DNA from: JAHRVQ01 sp029941905
GTDB lineage: Bacteria > Pseudomonadota > Gammaproteobacteria > Pseudomonadales > Azotimanducaceae
DNA: 64,000 nucleotides
Direction of reading: 5' to 3'
NCBI GenBank assembly: GCA_029941905.1
Contig: JAPYTQ010000003.1
Span: 62,001 to 126,000 of the forward strand
Below the pieces are notes generated by a model. The model had not been told where the DNA came from. It made no database searches and saw only the letters and a list, made by a program, of their open reading frames with translations. The translations under genes and the position numbers were made by a program. The stretch's first letter is position 1. The number at the start of each line of letters is the position of its first letter. This document shows, piece after piece, positions 8,686-16,848 of this stretch.

Positions 8686-9747
8686 TTATGACGATCTCCT
8701 GACCACAGGCACGTTCGCAACCGATATAAGTGATTCAACACAATCTCGAATAGAGTCATCCAGCGCTCGAAACTTGACTGACGTCACTGCACGGATACGA
8801 TCATTGCGCAGCTCACAACCCGCCCAGATAGCGCGAAATTCTTTTTCCCGGGCCTTATGCCTGTCCGGGTGATTATCAGTTACCTCGGGTGTATCGTGAT
8901 TCAGCTCCGGGAGGAGTCGATCAATGCTCGCACAGATGTCTTCGACATTACGGGCATCTGTGGACCACGCGATATACCGTTCACCATTCTTGACGTCGAC
9001 ACTCTCCAGTAGCCCGATATGACTTGCCGCATCGTCACGAACGTCCACGGTCATCCATGGTCTGTAGACACCATTTTGTTCATATTCCCCAGCCAGCATC
9101 ATTTCAATATTGTGTTGCCATGGGCCCATATTTTTCTGGTGGGCTGACTGAATGGGTCCGACATTGTCTGCAGGGCAACAGGTGATCGCATCCCAGCTTC
9201 CAGTCTCTTCTGCGGCATCAGAAAACACCCGTTGGGCGATCACTTTCCCCATGGAATAACCCTGGCCGCGCTCAGGTGTCCGCTTCGGGTTCTGTTCGTC
9301 TGGATAGCGATCTTCGTAGCAAACGGGCCGCCTGACGAGTTCCTGCAGGTCCGCTTCTGAAATCACCGCGGCGATGCTGGAGGTGACAATAACTCGGGTG
9401 ACGCTTTCAGACTTATTGACGCTGTCGATGATGTGGTCACAAACCATCTTTACGTATTCATGGTCATTGTAGTTGCTGACATGGGAAACGTGGCATACAC
9501 CATGACAACCCGTGAATATTTCATCAAAACAGCCTGGGTTGTCCAGATCTGCCGCATGAAGGGTGAGTCGGCCAGATGAATAACCCGGCATTTCTTTCAA
9601 AAAGTCGGTGCGCGCTGCATCATTAACATCACGGACGCAAGCTCTTACACGGTAGCCTTTGTCCAGCAGGAGTCGCACGACCCAACTGCCGATGAAACCA
9701 GCACTACCTGTGACAGCGACTGTACCTCCTTTTGGTATTGGGGACAT
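8686..9747 (-). CDS. NAD(P)-dependent epimerase/dehydratase, dihydroflavonol reductase-like extended SDR
   Basis: A 353-residue extended SDR. The Rossmann motif is GSAGFIGSW (near residues 15-23) and the active site is YSMGK (YxxxK). The ordering resembles dihydroflavonol-4-reductase-like and cinnamoyl-CoA reductase-like enzymes that reduce a carbonyl with NADPH. The upstream region (9748-9814) leads into a 10-bp tandem repeat and the assembly gap, so its promoter may be partly missing. Divergent or co-directional context is unclear across the gap; the next gene upstream on the same strand is the hot-dog protein at 9959-10798. Substrate cannot be assigned. Confidence 0.85.
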   Translation of the reverse strand: MSPIPKGGTVAVTGSAGFIGSWVVRLLLDKGYRVRACVRDVNDAARTDFLKEMPGYSSGRLTLHAADLDNPGCFDEIFTGCHGVCHVSHVSNYNDHEYVKMVCDHIIDSVNKSESVTRVIVTSSIAAVISEADLQELVRRPVCYEDRYPDEQNPKRTPERGQGYSMGKVIAQRVFSDAAEETGSWDAITCCPADNVGPIQSAHQKNMGPWQHNIEMMLAGEYEQNGVYRPWMTVDVRDDAASHIGLLESVDVKNGERYIAWSTDARNVEDICASIDRLLPELNHDTPEVTDNHPDRHKAREKEFRAIWAGCELRNDRIRAVTSVKFRALDDSIRDCVESLISVANVPVVRRSS

Positions 9748-9814
9748 TGAAGCAACCTCCTTAGGGTTGTTGTGGTTTTAAAGTTGAATGTTGAATAAGT
9801 TATCAGGATAGATT

Positions 9815-9844
9815 TACCAATGGATACCAATGGATACCAATGGA
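9815..9844. repeat. 10-bp tandem repeat (TACCAATGGA)n running into the gap
   Basis: Three perfect copies of TACCAATGGA occupy 9815-9844 and run straight into the run of N. The far side of the gap (9945-9953) resumes with ACCAATGGA, so the array probably fills at least part of the missing sequence. It sits between the SDR gene and the hot-dog gene, both on the minus strand. Confidence 0.9.
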
Positions 9845-9944
9845 NNNNNNNNNNNNNNNNNNNNNNNNNNNNNNNNNNNNNNNNNNNNNNNNNNNNNNNN
9901 NNNNNNNNNNNNNNNNNNNNNNNNNNNNNNNNNNNNNNNNNNNN
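9845..9944. other. Assembly gap of 100 N
   Basis: Exactly 100 undetermined bases, the usual placeholder for a gap of unknown length. The same 10-bp repeat occurs on both sides, so short reads probably could not cross the array. True length and any content are unknown. Confidence 0.98.
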
Positions 9945-9958
9945 ACCAATGGACACCA

Positions 9959-10798
9959 TCAAGGGGTTTTTTTACGGAGTTGATAAATAGCACGAAGCCT
10001 GGCAGACATCACTGCGTTGGAGGTTTCAGCGTCGTAAATATCCACATTCACATCAACAAACTCATGGCCTTTCTTTTCAAACAGGTCGCTGATATCACAC
10101 TCGACAATGAGATCAGTACCGTTTTCGACAATGGCGTAATTCTGTGAGTCTGTCTGCAGGTGAATCCAGGGATTCATATATGCGTTACCAGCCAGGACCC
10201 AGTTGGTCATGCCGAGCATGAATGCGCCGTTAGCAAACGCTCGTTTGTTAAAACTGTGCATGTCAGGCATCTGGGTTGGGTCTTTAAGATAGGTTGCCAT
10301 ATTAGTGTTGTCATCCCATCTTGCCCGAAGGGCAAACAATCCGTTTAATTTTAACTGCTCCATTTCCTGGCGGGTTGCCCTGGGGATATCCTGGCCGCGC
10401 TGCAGAATTGAATCACCTCGCATCAAAGGTGCGTCTTTTACCTTCTCAGGTAGATGCATATATCCAGTGGCACATTGTGTTCCTTCCTGGTCTGTAAGGG
10501 TAGCTCGATAGGAATTTTCCGTAACGTCAGACAGGGTTACCTCAAAATCATAGCCGTCATACAGGGGTTTACTGACCACAACATGGGCATTACCACGAGT
10601 TAACCAATCGGTGTCCCAGGCAACTACCGCCGGGTGGATCAGATAGGATGAGACCGTTACACCGGGAACCAGTCCGCCTTTAAATCCATAAGCCTGGGCC
10701 ATTTCATCGGAATGGATCTGGTTCGTTGAATCGGTGGATTGATTAAATGCGGTTGCCTGCCAGTTACTGGGAATTGCCTGTTGTGAAATGGACACCAC
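9959..10798 (-). CDS. Hot-dog fold protein, MaoC/R-hydratase-like
   Basis: A 279-residue protein. The N-terminal part contains the hot-dog hydratase-like stretch YGFKGGLVPGVTVSSYLIHP, in which Gly-Gly-x-Val-Pro-Gly follows a short helix as in MaoC-type domains. A second, weaker repeat follows (about residues 170-275), so it may be a double hot-dog protein. No signal peptide. Members act on acyl-CoA as hydratases, dehydratases or thioesterases; I see no clear catalytic Asp-His pair, so the activity is open. Its TGA stop lies 15 bp after the assembly gap and is read without ambiguity. It starts about 70 bp from the fructokinase stop. Confidence 0.7.
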   Translation of the reverse strand: MVSISQQAIPSNWQATAFNQSTDSTNQIHSDEMAQAYGFKGGLVPGVTVSSYLIHPAVVAWDTDWLTRGNAHVVVSKPLYDGYDFEVTLSDVTENSYRATLTDQEGTQCATGYMHLPEKVKDAPLMRGDSILQRGQDIPRATRQEMEQLKLNGLFALRARWDDNTNMATYLKDPTQMPDMHSFNKRAFANGAFMLGMTNWVLAGNAYMNPWIHLQTDSQNYAIVENGTDLIVECDISDLFEKKGHEFVDVNVDIYDAETSNAVMSARLRAIYQLRKKTP

Positions 10799-10869
10799 GG
10801 TTCCTCACGAATTGTTGTCACCATAGGATAACGAACCTGCAACCTGAGCGCTATGGCATGATGATTCGT

Positions 10870-11829
10870 TTAAGGGGTTGCAGGCCAAAGCCAGGCGGCG
10901 CCACGTACACCGCTCGAATCACCATGCCTGGCCTTTACCAGGCGGGTATTAACCTGATCGGAGAACACGTAGCGAGGCAAATACAAAGGTACTTTTGTGT
11001 AAATAACATCGATATTGGACATGCCGCCACCGAGGACGATGACACCGGGATCCAGAATATTGATAACAGTAGACAGGGCCAGTGCCAGTAAATTGCAATA
11101 CTCGTCCAGGAGATATTCTGCATCAAGGTCACCATCCCGTGCAGCCTCAGCGATTTCTTTCGCAGAAAGTTGTTGTTCTGTCCTGTTCAGGTACGAAGTC
11201 TCTAAACCGGGTCCAGCGAGCCAGGTTTCGATACAATTGTGGCGTCCGCAGAAGCACTCTCGATTACCTTCCGGTGCTGCTGACTTTTCATCGGGTTGAA
11301 AGGCAGCAAGTGGCAGCGTGTTGTGACCCCACTCTCCACAGATTGCGTTCACGCCCTGGGCCAGGTGCTGTTGGAATACAATACCGCCGCCAACACCGGT
11401 ACCAAGAATCACGCCAAATACAATATCTTCATGCATCGCGGACCCGTCGGATGCCTCCGACAATGCAAAACAGTCGGCATCATTGGCAATACGGACTGGC
11501 CGCCCGATTAATGCTTCAAGATCTTCTCGCAGTGGTTGGCCGTTCAAACAGGTGCTGTTGCAGTTCATCAACAACCCCGTTTTTAAGGAGACCGCGCCCG
11601 GTGTGCCGATTCCTACAGGCCGGGTCGGGGAATGTTTCGATTTGGTTGAAACGAGCTGGATAATCTCTGCCAGCTTATCGAGGGTTTGCGGGTAGTTGTT
11701 TTTTGGAGTATCTATTCTTTCGCGGCAAATGATGGAGCCGTCAGTTGCCATGACGATGGCTTCTATTTTTGTACCTCCAAGATCGATACCAATCCGGGGT
11801 GTTGTGTCCTGGGTTTTGACGTTAAGCAT
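10870..11829 (-). CDS. mak: ROK-family fructokinase (Mak-like)
   Basis: A 319-residue sugar kinase of the ROK family. It has the phosphate loop IDLGGTK, the catalytic-region motif ANDADCFALSE, the ROK signature GEWGHN and the zinc cluster CFCGRHNCIE. The C-terminal ILDPGVIVLGGGMSN and KARHGDSSGVRGAAWLWP closely match E. coli Mak (manno(fructo)kinase), so ATP-dependent phosphorylation of fructose, and perhaps mannose, to the 6-phosphate is likely. It is in the cytoplasm. The psp genes lie upstream on the same strand but about 80 bp away and look unrelated. Confidence 0.88.
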   Translation of the reverse strand: MLNVKTQDTTPRIGIDLGGTKIEAIVMATDGSIICRERIDTPKNNYPQTLDKLAEIIQLVSTKSKHSPTRPVGIGTPGAVSLKTGLLMNCNSTCLNGQPLREDLEALIGRPVRIANDADCFALSEASDGSAMHEDIVFGVILGTGVGGGIVFQQHLAQGVNAICGEWGHNTLPLAAFQPDEKSAAPEGNRECFCGRHNCIETWLAGPGLETSYLNRTEQQLSAKEIAEAARDGDLDAEYLLDEYCNLLALALSTVINILDPGVIVLGGGMSNIDVIYTKVPLYLPRYVFSDQVNTRLVKARHGDSSGVRGAAWLWPATP

Positions 11830-11912
11830 GTTCCTGATGTTATCACGGACCCGATCTTGTCATGGAAATCTTATCACTGCCCGGATCTTATCATGGGCCA
11901 GATGTTTGGTAT

Positions 11913-12149
11913 CTAACGATGTCCATAAGGTTCGTCATCGGCATCCTCGTCGAGGATGATGTACCCCAATCCGTAAGCGATAAGAACTACTTGCGGTACA
12001 CAGCAGAGTGCGATCAGGGTAACAACGCGAACGTAGAGGCTGGGCACATCCAGGTAGCGAGCGACTCCGGCGCAGACCCCGCCGAATTTCTTGTTAACAG
12101 GGTCCAGTGCTAGATGGCGCCGGTTGAATCTGAAGTGATGTCGTCTCAT
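11913..12149 (-). CDS. PspC-domain membrane protein
   Basis: A 78-residue protein with the PspC domain: NKKFGGVCAGVARYLDVP followed by a hydrophobic segment (about residues 42-66) and an acidic tail. In the phage-shock system PspC is an inner-membrane partner that senses envelope stress and helps control PspA. This one is a short form, lacking the C-terminal leucine-zipper region of enterobacterial PspC. It lies 43 bp downstream of pspA on the same strand, so the two probably form one transcript. pspB and pspF are not found here. Confidence 0.85.
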   Translation of the reverse strand: MRRHHFRFNRRHLALDPVNKKFGGVCAGVARYLDVPSLYVRVVTLIALCCVPQVVLIAYGLGYIILDEDADDEPYGHR

Positions 12150-12192
12150 GATCGTCTCCTGGTCCGATGCAAACTGGCAGTTGTTAAACAGC

Positions 12193-12906
12193 CTAGACGC
12201 TATTGTTCACATTGTTGTTAACGTTGCGGCCGATTTGCTGACCGGCATTCACGTGGGTCATACGCGACTTCAATGCTTCAAGCTCGTGGTTGAGGAATTC
12301 ATCTTTTTCAAGATCTTCAATCTGTGTTGACAGTGACTGTGTGCCCAAGTCGTAGGATTCGATTTCACCTTCCATCTCGTCCAGTTTTCGCTCATAGGAC
12401 TCGAATCTACTGAAAGCCTCATCTACAGATACATCATGAATCTGGCGTTTTACTTTCATCCGTGACTTAACAGTCTGGCCACGAACGATCAGCGCTTTTT
12501 GCCGTACCCTGGCAGATTGCAGTTTGCTTTCTAACTGGGCGGCATCACCCGTTAGCTTCTCGATAGCTTGGTCAACACTAATCAGGTCACCCTCTACCGC
12601 CGTGACGCTGGTATCGAAGCGGCTTCGTTCCCTCAAGGCAGACTTGGCGAGGTCGTCCCGACCCTTTTCTATTGCCAGTTCCGCCTTTGTTTCCCAATTC
12701 GATACTTCGCGTTTTAACGCCCGAAGCCTTTGCGTGATCTGTTTTTTGTTGGCCAGGTAACGGGCGGTTGACGATCGGACCTCAACCAGCGTTTCCTCCA
12801 TTTCCTGGGTAATCATCCTGACTATCTTTTCAGGGTCTTCTGCCTGCTCAAGAATAGTGTTGAGATTAGAATTGATGATGTCTGAAATTCGGTTGAATAC
12901 GCTCAT
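12193..12906 (-). CDS. pspA: Phage-shock protein A (PspA/IM30)
   Basis: A 237-residue, almost wholly helical protein with the PspA/IM30 signature: an N-terminal amphipathic helix (SVFNRISDIINSNLNTIL), then EDPEKIVRMITQEMEETLVEV and long coiled coils. PspA is an ESCRT-III-like protein that binds stressed inner membranes and keeps the proton motive force. A short Asn-rich tail (NVNNNVNN) is unusual. A small secreted ORF ends 39 bp upstream, and PspC follows. No sigma-54 -24/-12 element was seen upstream, so control differs from the E. coli PspF circuit or lies outside this stretch. Confidence 0.93.
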   Translation of the reverse strand: MSVFNRISDIINSNLNTILEQAEDPEKIVRMITQEMEETLVEVRSSTARYLANKKQITQRLRALKREVSNWETKAELAIEKGRDDLAKSALRERSRFDTSVTAVEGDLISVDQAIEKLTGDAAQLESKLQSARVRQKALIVRGQTVKSRMKVKRQIHDVSVDEAFSRFESYERKLDEMEGEIESYDLGTQSLSTQIEDLEKDEFLNHELEALKSRMTHVNAGQQIGRNVNNNVNNSV

Positions 12907-12945
12907 GTGGAGTTCCTCTGCTGCGGTAAGGCTGGTGTGTTGAGA

Positions 12946-13182
12946 CTACTGTGTTAAAACGAAAGACAGGGGTTTTGAAGTCCGTGCTTCGGACCAGGAA
13001 AATTGACTGAGCCAATGGGTGATGCCGCGGTCGCAAACCGTCCCGCTTGTTTCGGCCATCATAACGGTTCCGTCATCTACCCGGGATTCAGCAAAAACAC
13101 CAAAACTCAATACAAATAAAGTGAGCAGGCTGATGCTAAGCCAGTTTGAATTTGGTCGGAATGTGCTGATTGCCCTGTTCAT
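12946..13182 (-). CDS. Hypothetical small secreted protein before pspA
   Basis: A 78-codon ORF upstream of pspA on the same strand. Residues 1-31 look like a signal peptide (basic start, hydrophobic core WLSISLLTLFVLSFG, cleavage near VFAES). The mature part is about 47 residues with one Cys and no motif I recognise. A weak AGGT precedes the ATG with about 7-nt spacing. It may be the first gene of the psp transcript. Spurious ORF is the alternative. Confidence 0.4.
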   Translation of the reverse strand: MNRAISTFRPNSNWLSISLLTLFVLSFGVFAESRVDDGTVMMAETSGTVCDRGITHWLSQFSWSEARTSKPLSFVLTQ

Positions 13183-13536
13183 TTGTTAAACCTGCCGTGG
13201 TTAGGTTGACTAACGATTGTTGCTGATTTTTTCTTATTGTTGTTAATTCAGGATTCATGCCAATGTTGATAATATCAATAAGTAATTGATATTTAAGGGT
13301 AAATAACTCTGCTCCCATTATTGGTGTGTGGGATTGACCAGAGATGTTTGGTAAAAGTAACTCTCAAATGGTCTTTCTAACCAATTCAAAGCTTGGGTAT
13401 ATTTAGAATGAGGACCAGTGGGGTGTTCTGAATAGATAGCACTTCAAGTATCCCTCAAATTTGTCACAGCAACAGGACACGACACTGGGTTATACTCGCG
13501 CCCTTAAAATTAAGTGTGGTTGAAGGAGAAGTGTGC
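13183..13536. other. AT-rich divergent intergenic region
   Basis: About 350 bp separate the minus-strand psp group from the plus-strand ThDP gene and must hold promoters for both. TATACT at 13491-13496 could be a -10 box for the ThDP gene, but no good -35 lies 16-18 bp upstream; the nearest, TTGTCA at 13461, is too far. No repeat, RNA gene or sigma-54 element was recognised. Confidence 0.5.
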
Positions 13537-15081
13537 ATGAACGGTGCTGAAAGTATGTTGCAAACCCTGATCAATAATGGGGTCGAGGTTTGTTTTACTA
13601 ACCCCGGGACGTCTGAAATGCATATGGTGTCGGCCATCGGCAAGATCGACGGGATGCGATCCATTTTGGCACTGTTTGAAGGGGTATGTACCGGGGCGGC
13701 TGATGGTTATGGCCGAATGGCCGGAAAACCTGCTTGTACTTTATTACACCTTGGACCCGGATTATCTAACGGCTCAGCCAATTTGCACAACGCCAACAAG
13801 GCTAATTCCCCGGTCTTGAACCTGATTGGGGATCACGCCACCTACCACAAAAAATACGATGCACCGCTAACCTCCGACATCATCGGGCTGTCTCAACCCG
13901 TCTCTCACTGGGTCAAAAGCTCAGCCGATGCGCCTAGTCTACCTGCAGATGCAGCGGAAGCAGTTATTGCTGCAAACGAAAAACCAGGCCAGATTGCCAC
14001 CCTCATCATTCCGGCCAACTGTGCCTGGGATGAGTCTGGTGATCCTGTTGCATTACAGGCCACATCAACAGCGCCATTGGCGGCGGAGCCCGCAGTCACC
14101 GAAGCAGCGGAATTGCTGGGCAACGGAAAACCCAGCCTGATTCTGCTTGGTAACATGGGTTTGAGTGAAAATGCCCTGGAACTCGTTGACAGGGTTGCTC
14201 AGGCCACTGGAGCAAAAGTTTTTTGCGATACCTTTGTCACGCGCTTGCCCAGGGGGGAGGGGCGTTGCGCCGTGGAGCGGCTTGGTTACTTTGCTGAACA
14301 GGCGGATGAACAGATAAAGGGTATTGAGCAATTTATCATGGTCGGCACAAAAGCGCCGGTTGCGTTTTTTGCTTATCCGGATAAAGCCAGCGAATTTTAT
14401 CCCGAGGGTGCAACCTTACACACCCTGACGACAGTCAAGGAAAATGCAGAAGATGCCCTTGTGCGCCTGTGTAAAGCTGTGTCCGCTGAGGAGTATGAGC
14501 CCAGAAGGGTAAAACGTGAAAAACAGGGGGCTGGTTCCGGCGAGTTGAATCAGTTTAGTGTCGGGATGACGGTAGCCGAATACTTACCTGTCGATGCCAT
14601 TGTTGTCGATGAAGGCGCGACCTCAGGCGGAGGTAGCTATGCCTATACTGCGACCAGTGAACCGCATGACTGGTTGTCGCTCACCGGTGGTTCGATTGGC
14701 TATGGTTTGCCGACGGCTATTGGTGCTGCTGTCGCATGTCCGGACCGCAAGGTAATTTGCCTGCATGGCGACGGTGGAGCCATGTATACCATTCAGTCAT
14801 TGTGGACCATGGCACGGGAAAACCTCGATATCTGCGTCATTATATTTGCCAATCGCAAGTACCAGATACTGCAGGTGGAGTTATCCCGGGTCGGTGCACA
14901 GTCAATGAACAAAAAGACTCTTGATATGTTGGATATCAGCAATCCTGATATTGATTTTATGCAGTTGTCTGAAGGCATGGGGGTACCGGCTACCCGCGCC
15001 AATACCATTGAAGACTTTAATCAGCAATACCAGGATGCAATGAATGCGATGGGGCCGAGGCTTATTGAGGTGATCCTCTGA
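13537..15081 (+). CDS. ThDP-dependent enzyme, acetolactate synthase large subunit-like
   Basis: A 514-residue thiamine-diphosphate enzyme. The conserved catalytic Glu lies in LFEGVCTGAADGYGRM and the ThDP/Mg motif GDG...N runs from HGDGGAMYT to IIFANRKYQI. The domain order (PYR, central, PP) is that of acetolactate synthase and benzoylformate decarboxylase. No regulatory small subunit (ilvH/ilvN) is nearby, so this is more likely a catabolic lyase or decarboxylase than the biosynthetic synthase. The ATG at 13537 is chosen because AAGGAG (13523-13528) precedes it by 8 nt; a GTG at 13516 is in frame but lies upstream of that site. The stop overlaps the start of the GlpD-like gene. Confidence 0.85.
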   Translation: MNGAESMLQTLINNGVEVCFTNPGTSEMHMVSAIGKIDGMRSILALFEGVCTGAADGYGRMAGKPACTLLHLGPGLSNGSANLHNANKANSPVLNLIGDHATYHKKYDAPLTSDIIGLSQPVSHWVKSSADAPSLPADAAEAVIAANEKPGQIATLIIPANCAWDESGDPVALQATSTAPLAAEPAVTEAAELLGNGKPSLILLGNMGLSENALELVDRVAQATGAKVFCDTFVTRLPRGEGRCAVERLGYFAEQADEQIKGIEQFIMVGTKAPVAFFAYPDKASEFYPEGATLHTLTTVKENAEDALVRLCKAVSAEEYEPRRVKREKQGAGSGELNQFSVGMTVAEYLPVDAIVVDEGATSGGGSYAYTATSEPHDWLSLTGGSIGYGLPTAIGAAVACPDRKVICLHGDGGAMYTIQSLWTMARENLDICVIIFANRKYQILQVELSRVGAQSMNKKTLDMLDISNPDIDFMQLSEGMGVPATRANTIEDFNQQYQDAMNAMGPRLIEVIL

Positions 15082-16679
15082 GCGGGGGACGAGCCCACCA
15101 GCTACAGAATCTGCGAGAGAATCAGTACGACCTGATTGTCATTGGTGGCGGTATCACGGGTGCAGGCATTCTTCGGCAAGCCGCGCTGCAAGGGTTGTCT
15201 GTGGCACTGATTGAAGCAGAAGACTTTGCCTCGGGCACATCCAGTAAATCAACCAAGCTGATTCACGGTGGTCTGCGTTATCTTGCCATGGGGCATATCC
15301 ATGTTGTCAGGGAAGCCGCGCGGGAACGTAAGCGGGTTAACCAGCTTGCGCCCCATCTGGCGGAACCCAAGTGGCTCATGGTACCGGCAGCGCATCGAAT
15401 TGAATTGTTGAAATATGCAACCGGTATATCAATATACGAACGACTCGGCCAGGTCAGTAAATCAGACGGTCATTTCAGTCTGTCAGGTTCCTCACTAGAG
15501 GAGCAGGAACCCCTGCTTGACCGTTCAGAGTTTCCATATGCCTGTGTCTATCGAGAATATCTTACGGATGATGCGAGGCTGGTCATTGCCAATGTGCGTG
15601 CCGGGATTCTGGCGGGTGCCAGTGCCGTCAACCGGATGAAGGTTACTGGTTTTTTGAAGGATTATTCGCGGATCACCGGGGTCAGGGCGACCTGTGAATT
15701 AACCGGGGAGGAAGTCCTTGTTAAGGGTAAGGTCGTCATTAATGCTGCTGGCCCCTGGGTTGAAGGTGTCTGTCAATATGATGGTCTCGAAATGCCAAGG
15801 TCAATGGTGCTGTCCAAAGGCGTTCACATCGTTGTGCCCCTGTCAAAGCTACCGGTTAAAGAGCTGGTCTTCACTATCGCCAAAGACAAGCGGCCGGTTT
15901 TTGTTGTTCCTCGCGGTGATGTTGTTTACATCGGTACAACCGACAGTGAACACACAACCGGACCGGAGCTCTGGCCCGGGGTGACGGTTGACGAAGTTGA
16001 GTACCTGTTTGAGCCTGTGCAGCGCTATTTTGGCGTTGAACTGAAAATGGAAGATTGTCTCACGAGCTGGGCAGGACTTCGGCCCCTCATTCACGAGGAA
16101 GGTAAAGCGACCAAGGAAATATCTCGCCGGGATGAGGTGTGGGTGAGTCAGTCCGGACTGGTTACCATTGCTGGTGGAAAGCTGACCGGATACAGGAAGA
16201 TGGCAGAAGATACCGTCGTCGAGGCTTGTAAGTTACTAGGTGCCAGCGTCCCGACGCGGGTGCAGGATGTGCCTCTGCCAGGTGGAGAAATAGACGGTTC
16301 ACTGGATCAGTACGCGGCAAGCCTGAAGCTGAAATTCAATTTGAAAGACCAGGTGGCGGAGCGGCTGGTTCGTCTCTACGGTGGTGAAAGCGAACAGGTC
16401 CTGGGTCTGGGGCAAGAACACCTGGTGATTGGTGGTCTGGTGTTGAAAGGAGAAATTTACTGGGCAGTCGAACAGGAACTTGCGCTCACCCTGGAAGATG
16501 TTTTGTATCGGCGCACACGAGCTGCGTTGTATCAGCCCAGGGAAGTGGCTGGAATAGTCGAACCTGCGGTTGAAATTATGGGCGATTTACTGGGCTGGAA
16601 CCCAGATAAACGATTGGATGAGGTTGCAACCGTCCGGATGCGGCTAAAACTGGATGGGAACGTCGTTACTTCCTGTTAA
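15078..16679 (+). CDS. glpD: FAD-dependent glycerol-3-phosphate dehydrogenase (GlpD-like), CTG start
   Basis: The frame carries the FAD motif VIGGGITGAG, then GTSSKSTKLIHGGLRYL as in E. coli GlpD, and a C-terminal GlpD domain; about 533 residues. The FAD motif begins at about codon 22, and no ATG, GTG or TTG occurs in frame between the upstream in-frame stop (15066) and it. The only well-placed start is CTG at 15078, overlapping the previous gene's TGA as CTGA, with GAGG (15067-15070) 7 nt upstream. A TTG at 15195 would delete the FAD-binding loop. The enzyme would oxidise sn-glycerol 3-phosphate to DHAP and feed electrons to quinone at the inner membrane. Coupling to a ThDP enzyme is unusual. 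Confidence 0.8.
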   Translation: MSGGRAHQLQNLRENQYDLIVIGGGITGAGILRQAALQGLSVALIEAEDFASGTSSKSTKLIHGGLRYLAMGHIHVVREAARERKRVNQLAPHLAEPKWLMVPAAHRIELLKYATGISIYERLGQVSKSDGHFSLSGSSLEEQEPLLDRSEFPYACVYREYLTDDARLVIANVRAGILAGASAVNRMKVTGFLKDYSRITGVRATCELTGEEVLVKGKVVINAAGPWVEGVCQYDGLEMPRSMVLSKGVHIVVPLSKLPVKELVFTIAKDKRPVFVVPRGDVVYIGTTDSEHTTGPELWPGVTVDEVEYLFEPVQRYFGVELKMEDCLTSWAGLRPLIHEEGKATKEISRRDEVWVSQSGLVTIAGGKLTGYRKMAEDTVVEACKLLGASVPTRVQDVPLPGGEIDGSLDQYAASLKLKFNLKDQVAERLVRLYGGESEQVLGLGQEHLVIGGLVLKGEIYWAVEQELALTLEDVLYRRTRAALYQPREVAGIVEPAVEIMGDLLGWNPDKRLDEVATVRMRLKLDGNVVTSC

Positions 16680-16848
16680 GCCCATTCCGCGAATTTCAAG
16701 AGTTACGTGTTTGACGAGGCTGTGGCTCGAATTTTGGCCAGGAAAACAATAAAATGCGACCGCGTGAACGATAACCAGATTCGTCCTGTGACACTATTGT
16801 CCTGGGATGATGTGAATAGTAATTAGTAGAGCGAGTGAGGCAACAACT

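Noticed and set aside
12907..13200. Sigma-54 promoter for the psp genes
   Set aside because: No GG-N10-GC type element with TGGCAC/TTGC spacing was found on the minus strand.
13461..13496. Sigma-70 promoter for the ThDP gene (TTGTCA and TATACT)
   Set aside because: The spacer between the two hexamers is about 24 bp, too long for sigma-70; only the -10-like box is mentioned.
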